A stretch of DNA of 64,000 nucleotides from Strongylocentrotus purpuratus (lineage: Eukaryota; Echinodermata; Echinoidea; Camarodonta; Strongylocentrotidae). The position numbers were made by a program, and so were the translations under genes. Position 1 is the stretch's first letter, and the number at the start of each line of letters is the position of its first letter. Location of the stretch: positions 27,761,228 to 27,825,227 of the forward strand of contig NW_022145601.1 in NCBI RefSeq assembly GCF_000002235.5. Reading direction: 5' to 3'. The notes beneath the pieces were generated by a model that was not told the origin of the DNA, did no database searches, and was given only the letters and a program-made list of their open reading frames with translations. This document shows, one piece after another, positions 61,014 to 64,000 of the stretch.

Positions 61014-61890
61014 TTTAGCTATTTATTTCGAGTTCAATTTATTCTATAGATAATAGAGTACGTCAAAATGATCGTGTTTATCCAGTAAAAACCTCTCACT
61101 TCGGTTTTTTTAGATTTCAACTTCGGAATTTTACGTTGGCATTAACGTCTGCCTACCTACATGTACGCCGCGTGAAAGATGACGCTATACGTAGACTAAG
61201 CTTCATGCATTTTGATAACAATTTTTTAAGACTCATTCATCCATAATCCAAATTCAGTGAAATTCATCATTACCGAATTTGTTCAACAATTTATATATGA
61301 ATACATACATTTAAAGTATTATAGCCATAATTAAAAACCAAAATTATAAAACTGAATTAATTTATTCAATTATATTAATTTCAACCGTCTTGGAATACAA
61401 CTACATCTAAGAAATGAAACCGATAACAAGCCTTTTGCTCGCCAGCCACTGAATTCTTCATCATTAAATAAAAGTTTAGCTTTTAAAAATCCAATTTATC
61501 CAAATCTATATATCAAAAAAAGTAAATCTAATTTTAAAGGAATAAAAATCCTGATAGAAGAGGCGTAAATATTCACTTCTGAATGAAAAACGCCTACAAA
61601 TTAAAACAACAACAACAACAACAACCGTTTCACAAAACTGTCATCCCATTGAAATGCGTTTACACGCGTTTCAATGGGATATCGGCGTACAAATAAGTTT
61701 GCAAGCAAGCGAGATTAATAAATCACTTTAATTATTGACAAAAATAAATTTAGTCATCAATATACACGAGATAAAATGTAAAGTTATATATTTGGTCATC
61801 TAGTTGCCAGGAATCATCCCAATTTATCAATTTCGCTAGTGGAAAGGAAGCAAATGTGGGGGGGGGGGGGGGGGACACTCATGCACTTAT
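61014..61890. other. Upstream region of TDP-43
   Basis: Contains the presumed promoter but no clear TATA or initiator; GC-richer around 61160-61190. The hairpin at 61643 and a G tract at about 61859-61874 are the only structures seen. Confidence 0.45.
61643..61680. repeat. Tight hairpin, 17-bp stem, 4-nt loop
   Basis: ATCCCATTGAAATGCGT pairs with ACGCGTTTCAATGGGAT with one mismatch across a TTAC loop. Its form could act as a cruciform or RNA hairpin, about 0.63 kb upstream of the TDP-43 start. Confidence 0.7.
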
Positions 61891-61894
61891 TCCG

Positions 61895-62720
61895 TGTTTA
61901 TAAAGCGCTCAATACATCGATCCAACGATGTGCCTATAATGCCTGGATTACATTTGGCCTGCGACTAGTCTACGGAGCCCGTATCCTGCTCGTATCCCCT
62001 TTTCGGTGCGGCCTCTGTGCGGTGGCAGGAGGCGGCCGTGAGATTTTCGTAAGGATTCGCGGGCTCCGCGCAGCCCAAGTTTACGATTTTGTTTCGTGAG
62101 AAGTTAAACAAATTTGAAAAAATCGTAAGCCCGTAGCCCGTATACATATCGTAGGTGGCATTGCACAATCCCCGCACGGGCATCGCCCGGAGGCCTCGCA
62201 CTAGCTGATTGTGCAGCAAACGTACGATTTTTCGGTGAACATGGGGGCAAAGAAAATCGTACGGAGATTGTAGACTCATGGGGCATTCGAACGGCAATTG
62301 CACAGCTATCGCAAGTACGGTCACCGCGCCTTGAGTCCGCGCAACATTTGCACCGTGCTGCACGGGCTCCGTATGATTTCCGTGCGGAGGCTAGCGGAGA
62401 CTGCACGGCTACTGCATGCAAATTGTACGATTTCCGTACAATCTCCGAGCAGCCTCTGTACGGATTTGCCCCGGCCTGCCCCCAAGGGCCACAATGGCAC
62501 GATGCTCGTAGATAATGTAGACAAAAACATCGTAGCCCGCGTAGCCTCCTACGATGTCTACGAACAATCGTAGACTAATTTATCGTACGGCGCCCGGGGC
62601 AAATGTAATCCAGGCATGAGCGCTTTACAGATAGATTATTACCCCGGTCATCGGAATCAGACTTACCCGCACACAATGTATGCACATTTTCCACTCTCTG
62701 GGGACGTTTATGGCACGCCT
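61895..62720 (-). mobile_element. Inverted copy of the 38676 SINE/LINE tail, split by a foldback element
   Basis: TTTATAAAGCGCTCAATACA lies left of the foldback (61939-62616) and AGCGCTTTACAGATAGATTA, ACCCCGGTCATCGG and CACACAATGTATGCACATTT lie right of it. The order is that of the 38676-38826 copy read on the minus strand, so a single copy was cut by the insertion. Confidence 0.65.
61939..62616. mobile_element. GC-rich foldback DNA element, about 680 bp
   Basis: ATGCCTGGATTACATTTG at the left is perfectly inverted at the right end (62599-62616). The interior is strikingly GC-rich for this window and full of short variants of TACGATTT, CGTACGAT and CTACGATG in both orientations. Open frames of 70-130 codons run through it on both strands but share no known domain. 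No transposase recognised. Confidence 0.65.
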
Positions 62721-63718
62721 TTAGGGAAACAAATAAATATATGCGACACTTTCAAAAAATATATTTCACTCAAATGTATATATTCGACACTTTCAGAAAA
62801 TATTTGACAAGTTTTATTTGACAAGAATTTTATTCGACATCAATTTCATTCGACACATTGTTCGTCAAAAATTGTATTTGTCAACAAATTTATTCGACAA
62901 AAATTTCATTCGACACAAATTTCATTCGACAAAAAATTTATTCGACACAAATTTTATTCGACCAAAATTTCATTCGACAAAAATTTCATTCGACACAAAT
63001 TTTATTCGACACAAATTTCATTCGACAAAAATTTTGTTCGACCAAAATTTCATTCGACACAAATTTTATTCGACACAAATTTTATTCAACCAGAATAACC
63101 TGTACCGTGCACACCCGCGCAACAGGCGCGTTTACGATACGAAGACTATAGATCCACGTCGCGGCATATAGCCTCTGGTCAATGAACAGTGGGTTTGAAT
63201 TGTTTGAGGATGATGAGAGATGAGAAGAGTATGGCACGCCTTTAGGGAAACAAATAAATATATGCGACACTTTCAAAAAATATATTTCACTCAAATGTAT
63301 ATATTCGACACTTTCAGAAAATATTCGACAAGTTTTATTTGACAAGAATTTTATTCGACATCAATTTCATTCGACACATTGTTCGTCAAAAATTGTATTT
63401 GTCAACAAATTTATTCGACACAAATTTTATTCGACCAAATTTCATTCGACAAAAATTTCATTCGACACAAATTTTATTCGACACAAATTTCATTCGACAA
63501 AAATTTTGTTCGACCAAAATTTCATTCGACCAAAATTTCATTCGACACAAATTTTATTCGACACAAATTTATTCAACCAGAATAACCTGTACCGTGCACA
63601 CCCGCGCAACAGGCGCGTTTACGATACGAAGACTATAGATCCACGTCGCGGCCTATAGCCTCTGGTCAATGAACAGTGGGTTTGGATTGTTTGAGGGTGA
63701 TGAGAGATGAGAAGAGGG
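62711..63718. repeat. 521-bp tandem duplication containing a 17-bp minisatellite
   Basis: TGGCACGCCTTTAGGGAAAC occurs at 62711 and 63232, and nearly everything after it repeats at an offset of 521 bp, with a few indels in the minisatellite part. Within each unit (about 62815-63090 and 63340-63580) the motif ATTCGACA recurs every 16-17 bp as variants of CATTCGACACAAATTT. Frames through it read HSTK/FIRHKF-like peptides in all phases because 17 is not a multiple of 3; they are artefacts. Confidence 0.9.
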
Positions 63719-64000
63719 AGGGCAAAGTCATGTAGCCTGGATGGTTAGGGGCTTGTTGGGGGGGGGGGGGGCGTTAAGGGGGTACAAATTAGTGTCTATT
63801 ACCTACTTTGTTCATTTTTTCATTTACTATACATTGTTTTAGGGTGATACAAATGAAGGTGTGGGCATACTGATGTAGTCACCCCGGGTAAAGAGCTAGT
63901 GGATTGGGGGGGGGGGGGGGTACGTGGAAACGAAGTAGGTAATATACACTCCTTTATATTCCAATAACGCCACCCCCACCACCACCACTATCCCCTATCC
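63719..64000. other. Right edge, G tracts only
   Basis: Two G runs (about 63758-63771 and 63906-63920) in otherwise unremarkable sequence. Confidence 0.7.

Noticed and set aside
61839-62573. Several 70-130 codon frames on both strands
   Set aside because: All lie in or next to the GC-rich foldback element, where high GC reduces stops. No domain and no agreement between frames.
62818-63638. Long plus-strand frames rich in Phe, Ile, Arg, His and Lys
   Set aside because: They read through the 17-bp minisatellite in all three phases; a repeat artefact, not a protein.

Overview
The window is nuclear DNA of an animal. Coding sequence lies in short exons with GT-AG introns, AT-rich introns and intergenic DNA are packed with small inverted-repeat transposons, and there are two kinds of tRNA-derived SINE, LINE remnants and many microsatellites. 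The frequent TACATGTA motif, the SINE types and the two proteins suggest a marine invertebrate deuterostome, most likely an echinoderm of sea-urchin type. The species cannot be fixed from sequence alone.

Two real genes are visible, both on the minus strand. (1) Positions 1721-14049, with a second 5' coding exon at 37895-38001, hold the 5' part of an ABCB1/MDR (P-glycoprotein) type ABC exporter. Five shared exons encode the first four membrane helices and the first intracellular loops. The rest of the gene, including both nucleotide-binding domains, lies beyond the left edge. Two different first coding exons (13727-14049 and 37895-38001) end in the same phase and can each splice in frame to exon 2, so the gene probably has two promoters about 24 kb apart and two N-termini. 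(2) Positions 54156-61013 hold a complete six-exon TDP-43 (TARDBP) gene of 474 codons: N-terminal domain, nuclear localisation signal, two RRMs and a glycine/asparagine/glutamine-rich prion-like tail that keeps the conserved hydrophobic helix.

Layout: 1-14 kb, ABCB1 exons and introns with foldback elements; 14-38 kb, a long repeat-rich stretch between the two ABCB1 first exons, with a LINE remnant split by a TA-target MITE, a relative of that MITE, SINEs, a 960-bp TA-target element and several hairpins; 38-50 kb, intergenic, with many G/C homopolymer tracts, hAT-like ends (one element with a perfect 8-bp target duplication) and a degenerate short repeat; 50-54 kb, G-poor on the plus strand (C-poor in TDP-43 mRNA sense), possibly a very long 3' UTR; 54-61 kb, TDP-43 with three intronic MITEs; 61-64 kb, a foldback element inside a SINE/LINE tail, then a 521-bp duplication built on a 17-bp ATTCGACA minisatellite.

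I found no CRISPR array, rRNA, free-standing tRNA gene or LTR/viral element. Exon joins were found by hand from splice signals and reading phase; no database search was run.
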